Counted from the stretch's first letter, positions 26,164 to 35,963 are shown. The stretch: 64,000 nucleotides of DNA from JAWKXU01 sp964468045 (GCA_964468045.1 CAYXTO010000002.1:186001-250000), one strand, 5' to 3'. Notes: a model not told the origin generated them from the sequence alone. A program made the numbers and translations.

Positions 26164-27171
26164 ATGACCAGCATTGCCCCCGCTGCACTCATTTCCCGAT
26201 TGGGGAGTATGATCAACGATTGCCTTGGCCGTTATGTCGAGTTCGACCAGCCGCTGGCCATCGTGGATTTTCCCGACATCCGCAATTGCGGCGATTCAGC
26301 GATCTGGCTGGGGGAGATGGCCTGGCTCAAGCGGTATTTCGGCAAGGAGCCGTCCTATGTCTGCCGGCTGCACGATTTTTCCGAGAGCGAACTGCGCAAA
26401 GCGGTGCCCGAAGGCCCCATCTTCATTCATGGAGGGGGGTCGTTCGGCGATATATGGCACGGCATTCAGGACTTCAGGGAACGGATTATCGAGGCATTCC
26501 CGGACCGGACGATCATCCAGTTCCCGCAGTCCATCCATTACAATTCGCCGGAGCGGCTGGCTCAATCCGCCCGCGTGGTCGGGCGCCACAAGAACTTCAA
26601 GCTGATGGTGCGCGATCGGGTGTCCAGGGAGATCGCCGAGAAGCACTTCGATTGCGAGATCATGCTTTGTCCCGATATGGCCTTCGCCATCGGCCCGTTG
26701 CCGCCGCGCCCATCCAGCTTCCCGATCCTGGCCATGCTGCGCGAGGATCTGGAAAAGGCGGATATTGGCAAGTGGACCTTCCCGGATATTCCGCGCGAGG
26801 ACTGGATCACCGAGAACCCCTACAAGGTGAAGCTGGCCAAGCTGGGCGGAGCGATCCGTGCGGGCTTCACCTCCGGCGCGGTTCGCAAATACCGGTTCCT
26901 CGATGCCGCCGCCAATCAACGGTTCGAGCGGGGAATCAGCCAGATCGCACGGGGCGAGGTGATCGTCACCGACCGGCTGCACGTCCATATCTGCTCGACC
27001 TTGCTGGGCCGGCCCCATGTCGTGCTGGATAACAGCTACGGCAAGATCGGCAGGTTGATGGACACCTTCTACCCCGAAGGCACAGGTATCACCTCGCGAG
27101 CGACCGATGTCGAAGAGGCCGTTTCCTGGGCCAGGGAGCAGCTATCGCAGGTAGAAAGCGCCGCGGCGTAG
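26164..27171 (+). CDS. polysaccharide pyruvyl transferase family protein, second of two
   Basis: A 335-residue member related to ExoV/GumL-type ketal pyruvyltransferases. Visible elements are DFPDIRNCGDSAIWLGE near the start, FIHGGGSFGDIWHG, QFPQSIHYNS, MVRDRVSREIAEKHF, LCPDMAFAIG and the late VTDRLHVHICSTLLGRPHVVLDN (the R/H-rich phosphoenolpyruvate site, split by the usual loop). ATG 26164 follows AAAGGGTTGCCG. It differs clearly from its neighbour at 25037, which suggests two different acceptors rather than duplication. Confidence 0.87.
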   Translation: MTSIAPAALISRLGSMINDCLGRYVEFDQPLAIVDFPDIRNCGDSAIWLGEMAWLKRYFGKEPSYVCRLHDFSESELRKAVPEGPIFIHGGGSFGDIWHGIQDFRERIIEAFPDRTIIQFPQSIHYNSPERLAQSARVVGRHKNFKLMVRDRVSREIAEKHFDCEIMLCPDMAFAIGPLPPRPSSFPILAMLREDLEKADIGKWTFPDIPREDWITENPYKVKLAKLGGAIRAGFTSGAVRKYRFLDAAANQRFERGISQIARGEVIVTDRLHVHICSTLLGRPHVVLDNSYGKIGRLMDTFYPEGTGITSRATDVEEAVSWAREQLSQVESAAA

Positions 27172-27206
27172 TCCATCTCATCGTGGGCATTTCCGGAAGG
27201 GCAACC

Positions 27207-28025
27207 ATGACGCTTGTCACATTCATCATCCCCGTCCGCCATCAGGACAATGCGCGCGACTGGGGGCAATTGACCGCGAAACTCAGCCAGACGATGGCCT
27301 CGATCGCAAACCAGACCCATCCGGACTGGCGATGCATCATCGTGGCGAATGAAATGGCAGAACTGCCGCCCTTGCCGGACAAATTCTCGATCACCAGAGT
27401 GACGTTCCCGCCGAACGATCTGCATGATCTCGGCAAGGCGTCGGAAAAGGTGATCCTGGACGCCTTCCGTTTCGACAAGGGGCGCCGCGTGCTGAAGGGC
27501 ATGCTGGATGCCCCGGACACCCGATTCTTTATGCTGGTCGATGACGACGATCTGGTCAGCAACCGCATCGTCGCGCATGCGACCGCCAACCCGGATGCGA
27601 ACGGCTGGTATGTGTCCAGGGGATATCTGTGGAACGATGGCAGCCGGCTCTTTTGCGGGGTCAACAATTTCAATGATTTGTGCGGCTCCAGCCTGATCAT
27701 CCGGGCTGACAGCTACGAAATCCCCCCGACATTCGAAAGCGCATCGACGGAGTGGATCAAGGACATGCTTGGCAGCCATCGGCGCATCCGGGATATCCTG
27801 AAGAGCAAGGGGGTTTCGCTGCAGCCCTTGCCTTTTCGCGGCGCGGTCTATCGGGTGGGCAACGCCGGCTCCCACAGCGGCACGCCGGGCATCGGCAAGC
27901 TGCTCATATTGAACAGGAACAACATACGGCGGCCGGACCGCTCGGTCCGCGCGCTGCTTCGCCTTCGCCATGTGGGAGCAGGGCTGGCGGGGGAGTTTTT
28001 CGGCGGCGCCGATACGGCCGCGTGA
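27207..28025 (+). CDS. glycosyltransferase, GT-A fold (family 2-like)
   Basis: A 272-residue inverting glycosyltransferase candidate. It opens MTLVTFIIPVRHQDN, and the metal/nucleotide site is FMLVDDDDLVSNRIV near 110-125, a DDD-type version of DXD. Two cysteines and the WNDGSRLFCG region follow. The start at 27207 follows GGAAGGGCAACC; a GTG at 27183 is possible. It is the third gene of the pyruvyltransferase operon and faces the flippase gene. Confidence 0.82.
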   Translation: MTLVTFIIPVRHQDNARDWGQLTAKLSQTMASIANQTHPDWRCIIVANEMAELPPLPDKFSITRVTFPPNDLHDLGKASEKVILDAFRFDKGRRVLKGMLDAPDTRFFMLVDDDDLVSNRIVAHATANPDANGWYVSRGYLWNDGSRLFCGVNNFNDLCGSSLIIRADSYEIPPTFESASTEWIKDMLGSHRRIRDILKSKGVSLQPLPFRGAVYRVGNAGSHSGTPGIGKLLILNRNNIRRPDRSVRALLRLRHVGAGLAGEFFGGADTAA

Positions 28026-28038
28026 TCAGGTCCTGATC

Positions 28039-29544
28039 CTAGGCCGCGCGTTCTCCACGGCGCTCCCGTAAGGACTGGATCGCCGAGCCGAGCGTATGCA
28101 GGATGGTCGTTTCCGGCCCCTGCGGGCGGCCAGCGGCCAGCCACAACAGCAAGTGGCTGCATATATAGAGGCTGGCCCCCGCCGACATTATGATGGCGAG
28201 TTGAAGCAGCAACATCAAGCTGCCGGTTCCGAGGTGCTCGGTCGCCGCATGCAGCGGAAAGACGCCCGCGACCATCACCGCAATGCTCAGCAGCGAGCGC
28301 ACGTTCTGAAGGATCTGGCGCTTTATGCTGACCCCTATGAGTCTGCGCACGAGATGAAGGTTGAAGCCGATCGCGATCAGGCCGGTCGCCATGCGGGCGA
28401 TGATGACGCCATGCAGGCCGCCGAGCAGCAAGCCGGCCACCACCAGCGGTATGCGGATGAAGAAGCTCAGCAGATCGCGCCTGAACAGCAGATCGGGCAC
28501 CCCTTTCGCCATGGCAAGCGGTTGCACGAGCTTGCCGAGGGTCTGGAGTGCAAGGATGGCCGCCAGCCCCTGGATCACCGGCACGATGGGAAGCCATTTG
28601 GCGCCCATGGCCAGCAGCACGACCGATTTGGCACAAAGCGCGAAGCCGAAGCCGACCGGCAATACGACCGATGTGAGCAGCGCCTGCGCCGCCGAGTAGG
28701 TAGCCCGCATGTGTTCCGGGTCGTTCTTTATGAGAGAAAGGCCGGAAAACAGGACCTTGGTGACCGGCTCGCTGGCTTCGCGGGTGGGGATGCTGGCGAG
28801 ATTGTCGCCAACCGAATAATAGCCCAGCGCCGTCCGCCCGGCGACGCCGCCGATAAGGAAATAATCCAGCCGCCAGTTGATCGTATTCAGGATCTGCCCG
28901 AATGTCAGCCAAAGGGAGAAGGAAAACAGCTCCCGGTAGTGGGTTATCCTGAAATAGGGCCGATAAGGGATCAGCAGGTAGGATACGACGATCATCGCCA
29001 ACTGCGAGGCTACGGTACCCAGGACAAGCGCCCAATAGCTCTGGTAGATCAACGCTATCGCGACAGACACCGCGAACCCGACGATCTTCTGCGAAACATT
29101 CAGCATGAAGTCCTGCGCAAAAAGGAGATCGCGCAGGAAAACCGTCATCTTGGGATTGGTGAAGCCGGTCAGGAAGACGCTCAGCGCAAGCACGAGCGTG
29201 ATCCCCTGCAGGCGGGAATCGTCATAGACATAGGCAAGGGGCCAAGCGGCGATCGCGACCAGCCCGCCGATCAAGGCCGAGCGCGCCAGGTTGAGCGTCC
29301 AGGCGGTATGGAAATGGTCCTCGGTCGGATCATCGTGCTGAATCAGCGCATTGGCGAGCGAGAGGTCGGTCAGCGCATTGATGATCATCAGCAGGGTCGT
29401 CGCAAGCGCGACCAGGCCGAAGTCGTCCGGCGTCAGGATGCGCGCCAGAATGAAAGTGCTCAGCAGGGAGATCAGATTGACGAGCGCACGGGACAGGATC
29501 ACCCATCCCGCGCCTTTGGTGAGGCGACCGCGCATGCCAGTCAT
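28039..29544 (-). CDS. oligosaccharide flippase, Wzx type
   Basis: Polytopic membrane protein of 501 residues in the MOP/MATE-like polysaccharide transport family, expected to flip undecaprenyl-linked repeat units to the periplasm. It shows about 12-14 hydrophobic stretches, and the opening GAGWVILSRALVNLISLLS with ILTPDDFGLVALATTLLMI is characteristic. A conserved internal segment is NWRLDYFLIGGVAGRTALGY. A 15-base palindrome (GATCAG-GTC-CTGATC, 28024-28038) separates it from the convergent glycosyltransferase. Confidence 0.9.
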   Translation of the reverse strand: MTGMRGRLTKGAGWVILSRALVNLISLLSTFILARILTPDDFGLVALATTLLMIINALTDLSLANALIQHDDPTEDHFHTAWTLNLARSALIGGLVAIAAWPLAYVYDDSRLQGITLVLALSVFLTGFTNPKMTVFLRDLLFAQDFMLNVSQKIVGFAVSVAIALIYQSYWALVLGTVASQLAMIVVSYLLIPYRPYFRITHYRELFSFSLWLTFGQILNTINWRLDYFLIGGVAGRTALGYYSVGDNLASIPTREASEPVTKVLFSGLSLIKNDPEHMRATYSAAQALLTSVVLPVGFGFALCAKSVVLLAMGAKWLPIVPVIQGLAAILALQTLGKLVQPLAMAKGVPDLLFRRDLLSFFIRIPLVVAGLLLGGLHGVIIARMATGLIAIGFNLHLVRRLIGVSIKRQILQNVRSLLSIAVMVAGVFPLHAATEHLGTGSLMLLLQLAIIMSAGASLYICSHLLLWLAAGRPQGPETTILHTLGSAIQSLRERRGERAA

Positions 29545-29997
29545 ATCGTGCTCTCTAACGGGATAGCTTCGACCGTGCCTTGGAGTGGGAAACGCAGTCG
29601 CTCAAATGCTGACGAATCGGCTTCGCGGATCATGCGCTTGCTGTCACAATGACGGGATACTGAGGCTTGACGATCGACTCCATGGGGGATCGGAGCGGTT
29701 AGTCGCATAAAATATGCGGCTGGACGGTAGCAGAAGGCCCGGAAAACCGGCCTGCCCATCTGCATGCGGCATGCGGCTCGCCCGCCAAACCAATCTTTAT
29801 TCTCAGATTTCTTCAATGAATACAATAGGGTTATGCGCTTCTTTCCGCAGCGAGCTGGCAGGGTGCCGGAATCATGCAAGGTGCTGTTTCCCAACGAAGC
29901 GCTATAGCTTTATCCTTGCATTATCTCGCAGTTGCAGCAAATTCTTTTTGCGGCTGCGATAAGCGGGCTGCTGCGCGGTAATCGCAAGGAGCACAAG
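29545..29997. other. 453-base divergent region with inverted repeats
   Basis: Separates the flippase (minus) from a glycosyltransferase (plus). It contains a perfect inverted repeat, CGCATA-AAA-TATGCG, at 29704-29718 and a CATGCGG direct repeat near 29763-29776, but no perfect TGCRNYGCA copy; only near-matches with a longer spacer occur around 29930-29955. No acceptable coding frame. Confidence 0.55.
29704..29718. repeat. perfect inverted repeat CGCATA-AAA-TATGCG
   Basis: Six-base arms with a three-base AAA spacer, 160 bases upstream of the flippase start. It could be an operator; no second copy was noticed. Confidence 0.4.
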
Positions 29998-31089
29998 GTG
30001 AGAAATCCGCGTCGTGTGGTGGTCAATGGCAAGTTCCTGACCGCCGAATCGACAGGCGTGCATCGCGTTGCCAGCGAACTGGTCCGAAACAGCGTTGCGA
30101 TCATTGAGGACGATCCGCAGCTTTCGCGTCAGCTTGCGTTCGAGGTCTGGATTCCGACCGGCGGCATAGAGCGCGCGCGCGCGCTTGGCGTGCCGTTCAG
30201 GGTCGTGCAGCCGCTCCAGGGCATCCCGTGGGAGCAGATTACCTTGCCTGTCCGCGCGCGGGGTCGGCTGATCCTGAGCCTCTGCAACGTCGGGCCGTTG
30301 GCTGCCCGCAACGCCGTCACCATGTTTCACGATGCCCAGGTTCATATAACGCCCCAAAGCTATGGCTTCGGTTTCCGCTCCTGGTATCGGCTCCATCAGC
30401 CGCTGGCGGGCCGGCGGCATCGGCGCATTCTCACGGTATCCGACTTCTCCCGCGAACAGCTTCAGCAATATGGGCTGTCAGCCAGAGAACGGACCGGCGT
30501 GATCCTGAACGGGGTGGATCACGTCCTTGCCATCACTCCGGACGATGGAATTGTGGATCGGCTGGGATTGCGGCCGCAGGGTTACGTCGTCGGGCTCGCC
30601 AATACCCAGCGGCACAAGAATATCGGCCTGCTGCTGCGCGCCTTCGCCGATCCGTCCTTGCGCGATCTGAAACTGGTGCTGTTCGGTTCGCACAGCGCCG
30701 CGGACTTCGCGGCTCTGGGGCATGACGTGCCGGAGAACGTCACCTTTGCCGGACGTGTCAGCGATGCGGAGCTGCGCGCGCTTTACGCATCGGCGCTTTG
30801 CATCGCCTTCCCCTCAACGACAGAGGGTTTCGGATTACCTCCCCTGGAAGCGATGACCACGGGATGTCCCGCTATCGTCGCGCCTTGCGGAGCCTTGCCG
30901 CAGGCCTGTGGATCGGCCGCAATCTACGCCGCGCCCGATGCGCCGGAACAATGGGTGGCGGCGATCCGAAAGCTCGCGGACGATGCCGACCTGAGGCGGG
31001 AGCTGGCGGAGAAGGGCCGCGAATGGGCGGCGGGGTTCACCTGGCGGAACGCCGCCAACCGCCTGATTGAGGAATTGCTGGCGCTTTAG
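29998..31089 (+). CDS. GT4-type glycosyltransferase
   Basis: A GT-B fold transferase of 363 residues. N-terminal features are VVVNGKFLTAESTGVHRVA (acceptor side), and the C-terminal domain shows GLANTQRHKNIGLLLRAF, ENVTFAGRVSDAELRALY and CIAFPSTTEGFGLPPLEAM. This resembles mannosyltransferases of EPS loci. The GTG at 29998 is chosen because AAGGAG ends six bases upstream; a TTG at 29932 in the same frame lacks one. Its last 53 bases overlap the convergent polymerase gene. Confidence 0.87.
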   Translation: MRNPRRVVVNGKFLTAESTGVHRVASELVRNSVAIIEDDPQLSRQLAFEVWIPTGGIERARALGVPFRVVQPLQGIPWEQITLPVRARGRLILSLCNVGPLAARNAVTMFHDAQVHITPQSYGFGFRSWYRLHQPLAGRRHRRILTVSDFSREQLQQYGLSARERTGVILNGVDHVLAITPDDGIVDRLGLRPQGYVVGLANTQRHKNIGLLLRAFADPSLRDLKLVLFGSHSAADFAALGHDVPENVTFAGRVSDAELRALYASALCIAFPSTTEGFGLPPLEAMTTGCPAIVAPCGALPQACGSAAIYAAPDAPEQWVAAIRKLADDADLRRELAEKGREWAAGFTWRNAANRLIEELLAL

Positions 31090-32503
31090 GCGGCAATCCC
31101 GCCCGATCGGTTGGACGCTTGGCCGCGCGAGCGCCCAGCGGCTCCAGCGCGGGACGGCGCAAGGCAAGCGAAATCCCGGCGAATGCGGCAAATTCCATGC
31201 CGGGATCGGGAGCGCCCAGCATGACCATGGCCGGGATCAGGCCTGCAACCGCGGCCCAGGCGGCCGATTCCGAGATCGCCTGGCGGGTCTTGTCTTCCAG
31301 AGGCTTGCGCGGGAGAAACAACACGGCGCAGCTTGCGACAAAGGTAACGATGCCGATCACGCCCATGCTGCCGATGATGGCCATGATCAGGCTGGATGAG
31401 CGGAAACTGCCCGCGCCGATGCCGAGCCCCATGGAGAAGGTGAAGGCGTCGATGCCCTGCATGGCCCAGAACATGCGTTGCTGGCCTGAATTGGAGCTCG
31501 ATTTCCCGACGGTCATCTGATCGACCATTTCGGTGAAGGCATCCGCTGCCGGCCCGTAGAACAGGATCAGGCCCAGCACCATGATGAAGCCCAGCATGAC
31601 GCAGATCGCCAGGGGAACAACGCGATCGGCGGTGAGATAGCGTGGCAATGTCGCGAAGCGCGCGCTCAACAACACGGCGTAGCTGGCCAGCCCGATATAG
31701 GCCGTTGATGAGGTCGACAGCACGAGAACGGCGGCCAGCAGAACGGCGGCGAATCCCGTCCAGGCCGGCGAAATTTTTCTCAGCCACAATTCGAAGGCCA
31801 GTATCATCCATGGGATGGACAGGCGGGAATAGGCGGAAGGCTCCGCCATGAACCCGGATATTCGGACATAACCTTCGGCTGCCTGCCTGAGCTGGGAATA
31901 GGAACCGTTGCGAACGAAATCGACGACGAGATCCCATGGCGTTCCGCTCAGCGCTACACCCAGTATGCCCGTGACTGCTTGCACGAGCGCGATCCCCACA
32001 CAAAACTTCACGATCAGCGAGACGTTGGGCGAGAGGCGACAGGCGATATAGGCCAAGACCGCGGTCAGGCCCGTTCCCGCCATGTAGAAGCCGGTGGTGA
32101 TGTTCTGGGCGGAGAAGAACAGCGGCAGCGTATCGGTAAGGTGACGCAATCCGCCTGCCCGCATCGGCACGACATTGATCTGGCCGGCGAAGATCTTGGG
32201 AAGGAGAAAAGCCCCGATCATGCCGTAGGCGGCGAAGGTCACGAATGCCAGATTTGCGCCGACGGCCTCGCGCAGCAGGCTAGAGCGGGTCTGAAGCTGC
32301 TGGATGATCGCCAGCGCCAGAAACCCCAGCGCGAAGCGGGGAGGGGGTATCGAAGAACCGCTGAGGGCCGGCAGGATCACGGCAGCGGAGGCTTCGAACA
32401 GCCCCATCGCGAGCATCGTGCACAGCAATTGCAGCGGAGTTCCCCGCAACAGCAGCCACACGCCGATCGCCACGGTAACGAGCCCGATGAATGTCGGAAT
32501 CAT
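31037..32503 (-). CDS. O-antigen ligase/polymerase-like membrane protein (Wzy)
   Basis: Polytopic membrane protein of 488 residues with 11-12 hydrophobic segments and a large periplasmic loop containing VDFVRNGSYSQLRQAAEG and RISGFMAEPSAYSRL, the place where Wzy/WaaL proteins carry their acceptor-binding arginines. Together with Wzx, Wzc and Wza it completes a Wzy-dependent EPS system. The C-terminal 40 residues are hydrophilic and basic and overlap the convergent glycosyltransferase by 53 bases. Its start overlaps the stop of the upstream glycosyltransferase by four bases. Confidence 0.82.
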   Translation of the reverse strand: MIPTFIGLVTVAIGVWLLLRGTPLQLLCTMLAMGLFEASAAVILPALSGSSIPPPRFALGFLALAIIQQLQTRSSLLREAVGANLAFVTFAAYGMIGAFLLPKIFAGQINVVPMRAGGLRHLTDTLPLFFSAQNITTGFYMAGTGLTAVLAYIACRLSPNVSLIVKFCVGIALVQAVTGILGVALSGTPWDLVVDFVRNGSYSQLRQAAEGYVRISGFMAEPSAYSRLSIPWMILAFELWLRKISPAWTGFAAVLLAAVLVLSTSSTAYIGLASYAVLLSARFATLPRYLTADRVVPLAICVMLGFIMVLGLILFYGPAADAFTEMVDQMTVGKSSSNSGQQRMFWAMQGIDAFTFSMGLGIGAGSFRSSSLIMAIIGSMGVIGIVTFVASCAVLFLPRKPLEDKTRQAISESAAWAAVAGLIPAMVMLGAPDPGMEFAAFAGISLALRRPALEPLGARAAKRPTDRAGLPPKAPAIPQSGGWRRSAR

Positions 32504-33666
32504 GGCTTGCCTGCCAGATCCACAGCCTCGGCCAGGGGACCGATATCCGATACGCCATCCCGATTCAGGCCTTCCATCACGGCGGCCATAAACTTGCCGT
32601 CGAACACATCGGGGGCGAAGCGCCGGGCATTGACCCGGGCAGCTCGCGGATCGAATTCAGGCAGCCATCTTTCGAATTGCTCGACCGCATCGATCAGCGC
32701 ATCGACGGTTTGCTGCCGGAAGAACAGCCCGGTTTCGCCCGGGCGGATGGAGTCGATGACCCCTCCCTTCCCATAGGCGATCACGGGCCGGCCAGCGGCA
32801 TTGGCCTCGACCGGCACGATGCCGAAATCCTCCTCCGGCGGAAAGATCAACGCCTTGCACTCGGCATAGGCGCGACGCAGGCCGGCAAAGTCCAGGCGTT
32901 CCACGATGCGGATATTCGGACCGGCGCGCCGGGCGATGTCGGCCGCCAGTTCGCCCGTGCCGACCATGAGCAAGGGCAGGCCCAGCCGGGTGAACGCATC
33001 CGCCACGAGATCGGCCCGCTTGTACGGAGTCATTTGCCCGACCCAGAGATAATGCTCGCTTGCCGAGCCCGGCTCGAACAGATCCACCTCCACCGGAGGA
33101 TGAACCACATCGGCTTGCCTGCCCCAGGATTTGCGGACCCGGCGCGCAATGAAGCTGCTGTTTGCCAGGATCTTGTCAGGGCGCTGGGCGGAAGCGGTAT
33201 CCCATTGGCGCAGATTGCGGAACAGGAACGGCATCGCCATCCTCGTCAATCGGCCGGACATCTCCCGGTAGGGCTGATAGTGGTCCCAGAGATACCGCAT
33301 CGGCGAATGGCAGTAGCAGAGATGGAAGGCGTCGGGTGCGGCCAGGATTCCCTTGGCCGGGCCGGATTCGCTCGTGATGACGAGATCGTATCCCCGCAGG
33401 TCGAGCTCCTCCAGCGCCATGGGCATGAGCGGCAGATATTTCTGGTAGTGCCTGATCGCCCCCGGCAGCTTCTGGATGAAGCTCGTCCGCACGCGGTGCG
33501 AACGGATGAATGCGGATACGGCGCCCGGGTCATAGACATGGGTGAAGATGTCCGCCCCGGGGAACAGGCGCAGGATGCGTTCGAGCACTCGTTCGCCGCC
33601 GCGCATTCCCACCAGCCAGTAGTGAACGACCGCGACCTTCATGCCGATTTGGCAGGGCGCATTCAT
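32500..33666 (-). CDS. GT4-type glycosyltransferase (mannosyltransferase-like)
   Basis: A 388-residue GT-B transferase resembling WbaZ/WcaC-type mannosyltransferases: VAVVHYWLVGMRGGERVLE near the start, YCHSPMRYLWDHYQPYRE in the middle (typical of this subfamily), then YLWVGQMTPYKRADLVADAF and ALIFPPEEDFGIVPVEANAAG with the E-x7-E pair. ATG 33666 overlaps the Wzc stop (ATGA), favouring coupled translation; ATG 33642 is an alternative. It belongs to the operon running from the outer-membrane protein to the polymerase. Confidence 0.88.
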   Translation of the reverse strand: MNAPCQIGMKVAVVHYWLVGMRGGERVLERILRLFPGADIFTHVYDPGAVSAFIRSHRVRTSFIQKLPGAIRHYQKYLPLMPMALEELDLRGYDLVITSESGPAKGILAAPDAFHLCYCHSPMRYLWDHYQPYREMSGRLTRMAMPFLFRNLRQWDTASAQRPDKILANSSFIARRVRKSWGRQADVVHPPVEVDLFEPGSASEHYLWVGQMTPYKRADLVADAFTRLGLPLLMVGTGELAADIARRAGPNIRIVERLDFAGLRRAYAECKALIFPPEEDFGIVPVEANAAGRPVIAYGKGGVIDSIRPGETGLFFRQQTVDALIDAVEQFERWLPEFDPRAARVNARRFAPDVFDGKFMAAVMEGLNRDGVSDIGPLAEAVDLAGKP

Positions 33667-35921
33667 GCGGCGGCTGTCATGTAACGCTGATAGGCCGCTG
33701 CATAGGTTGCGGTTTCGTCATTTGCATAGCGATGCTGCTTGCGCAGATCGACACGGTTGAGGACCACGCCGGTGAAATTCGAAAGGCGGGGCGGCAGCAG
33801 GCGGGCTGCGGCCCGCACCGCATCGCTGGATGTCTTGCGCCAATGCGCCGCCAGCAGAACGCCGTCGGCCATGGCGGCTATTTCTCTGGCCTCCGCGATC
33901 GCCAGCAGTGGCGGGCAATCGAGCAGAATCAGGTCGAAATGTTCCTTGAGCCGGGCGACGACTGCCTGCATCGCGCCCTTTGCGGTCAGGCGCTCGCCGG
34001 CTTCGGCGCTGGACGTAATCGGCAGGATGGCGTGATCCCTGTCGTCGATGAAGCGCAAGGCGTGATCCAGCGTCTCCTCGCCATTTGCGATTTCCCGCAG
34101 GCCCGCGCCATGATTCAAACCGTAGAGGCGGCTGAGCCCCCGCAATATGATGTCGCAATCGACGATCACCGTGCTCACGCCGCTGTCGGCCGCGGTCTTG
34201 CCCAGCATGGCAGAAAGGATCGTCTTGCCTTCGCCGGGCAGGGCGGAGGTGATCGCCAGGACTCGGCCTCTGCCGCTGACCGGAATATGCGTCGCGGCAT
34301 GGATGCCCCGGACCGCTTCCGCCAGCACGGAATCGGGCTGTTCGGTGAGAGTGTCGAGCGGTGTCGGGGCGTGACGGTCGATGGATTTATTGTCGGGAGT
34401 CAGGCCGAGATAGGGCAGCCCGACCTTCTTCTCGACGTCCGCCGCCGTGGTCAGGCCCTTGTACTGCATCTCCGCCGCAAGGGCGAGAATGACTCCGAAC
34501 ACCGTTCCGCACAGGCCGGCCAGAATGAGGTTGAGCATGACATTGGGGCTGTAGGGCGCCGTCGGCGGCAGGGCTTCCGCCAGTATTCTCGCCTCGGGTT
34601 GCTCGATGCCGCTTCCCGCCATCAGCTCACGATAGCGTGCGAGATAGGATTCGTAGAGCCCCTGGGAGGCCTCGGCACGCCGCTGGAGATCGGCGAGAGA
34701 GATCAGGGCGCTGTTGTTCTGGGCAAGTTCGCCCTTGGCCGAACCGAGGGTCGAGTTGAGCGATGCGAGGCGGCCGGAGGAAACGGCGGCCTTTGCTTCC
34801 AGATTGGAGATTACGCGATCGATCTCCGCCTGGATCTGGGAGTCGACCGAGGCAAGCTCTTCCTTGGCTCTCAGCAATTCGGGATGACGAGTGCCATAGC
34901 GAGCCGAGAGATCGGCCACGCGCGCGGCGATCTGCGCCCGCTGGGTGCGAAGGGATGAGACGACCGATGAAGACAGCGCTTCGCCCACGTCGTCGCCGGT
35001 CGATCCGCCCTGGAGCTGGCGCCGGGCGGTGGCGAGGCGGGCCAGGTCGGCCGCGGCCTCCGCGCGGGCGATGGCGGTCTGCTGATTATAGACCGAAATG
35101 TCCTGCTCGGTGAGTGCCGTCGCCGCGCTGCTGAGAAGGCCGTTGCTCACGCGATAATGCTGGACCGCCGCGAAGTCCGAGGTGGACTGGTTGCGAAGCT
35201 CCTCGACCTTGGCGGACAGGAACTCCGCCGCCTCGGCGGTTTCATCCTTCTTTCTGGTGACCTGCGACTGCACATATTCGGTGGCGAACGCATTGGCCAG
35301 CTTGGCGGCGATCTCGGGATCGGAGTTGCGGTAGACGATACGGACGGAATAGGCGGTGCCGAGCCGCTCCGCCCCGAGGCCGCGGCGCACGATCTGCACC
35401 AGCTTGGCTTCCATCGCCTGGCGCTGCTCGGGCAAGAGCTTCGCCAGATCCACCGGCTGGGGATCCGCTCCGAACAGGCGGCCGAGCAGGGAAGGCTGCG
35501 GATCCAGCCAGGGATTGACCTTCGGATCCTCGATCAGGTTGAGCTTGTGCACCACGGTCCGGGCCAGATCGAGCGATCCGATGATCTGGATCTGGGTGGA
35601 AACGTCGGCATCGCCCTGCATCGTTTCCTCATCGGGTCGTTCGGTCACCCGCTTCTCGAGCTTCTGGTCGGTGCTTTTCAGAAGGACGATCGCGTTCGAT
35701 TCATACATCTTCGGCTGCAGCAGGGTCATGAGGATCCCGAAGGTCAACAGCAGCGCGAAGGTGGTCAGGAACAGCCTGGACTGGCGGCGGAGCATGTTGA
35801 GGAAGAGACGGAAGTTCAGCCGCTCGCTTTCCTGCTCGGCCATCGATGTATCGACGCCGCGGCCGATCCCGCCGGTCGCCGGGGCAATTTTGGGCTCGTC
35901 GAACAGCTCGGGCAGATTCAT
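33663..35921 (-). CDS. polysaccharide co-polymerase / tyrosine autokinase (Wzc type)
   Basis: Inner-membrane BY-kinase of 752 residues controlling EPS chain length and export. The order is a short cytoplasmic N-terminus, a membrane segment (SRLFLTTFALLLTFGILMTLL), the Wzz periplasmic domain, a long coiled-coil GNVR region, a second membrane segment (MLNLILAGLCGTVFGVILAL) and the kinase with Walker A PGEGKT near 550, Walker A' VIVDCDI and LILLDCPP. The C-terminal tail has tyrosines for autophosphorylation (HRYANDETATYAAAYQRY). The start at 35921 is preceded by GGTAGAAG; TTG 35939 is possible. It lies between the outer-membrane protein and glycosyltransferase genes of one operon. Confidence 0.93.
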   Translation of the reverse strand: MNLPELFDEPKIAPATGGIGRGVDTSMAEQESERLNFRLFLNMLRRQSRLFLTTFALLLTFGILMTLLQPKMYESNAIVLLKSTDQKLEKRVTERPDEETMQGDADVSTQIQIIGSLDLARTVVHKLNLIEDPKVNPWLDPQPSLLGRLFGADPQPVDLAKLLPEQRQAMEAKLVQIVRRGLGAERLGTAYSVRIVYRNSDPEIAAKLANAFATEYVQSQVTRKKDETAEAAEFLSAKVEELRNQSTSDFAAVQHYRVSNGLLSSAATALTEQDISVYNQQTAIARAEAAADLARLATARRQLQGGSTGDDVGEALSSSVVSSLRTQRAQIAARVADLSARYGTRHPELLRAKEELASVDSQIQAEIDRVISNLEAKAAVSSGRLASLNSTLGSAKGELAQNNSALISLADLQRRAEASQGLYESYLARYRELMAGSGIEQPEARILAEALPPTAPYSPNVMLNLILAGLCGTVFGVILALAAEMQYKGLTTAADVEKKVGLPYLGLTPDNKSIDRHAPTPLDTLTEQPDSVLAEAVRGIHAATHIPVSGRGRVLAITSALPGEGKTILSAMLGKTAADSGVSTVIVDCDIILRGLSRLYGLNHGAGLREIANGEETLDHALRFIDDRDHAILPITSSAEAGERLTAKGAMQAVVARLKEHFDLILLDCPPLLAIAEAREIAAMADGVLLAAHWRKTSSDAVRAAARLLPPRLSNFTGVVLNRVDLRKQHRYANDETATYAAAYQRYMTAAA

Positions 35922-35963
35922 CTGTCTTCTACCTTTCAATCCGCTTTGGGATCATCCTTGCTT

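Noticed and set aside
28024..28038. GATCAG-GTC-CTGATC palindrome as an intrinsic terminator between convergent genes
   Set aside because: Short arms, a three-base loop and no T run; only noted as a palindrome in the flippase entry.
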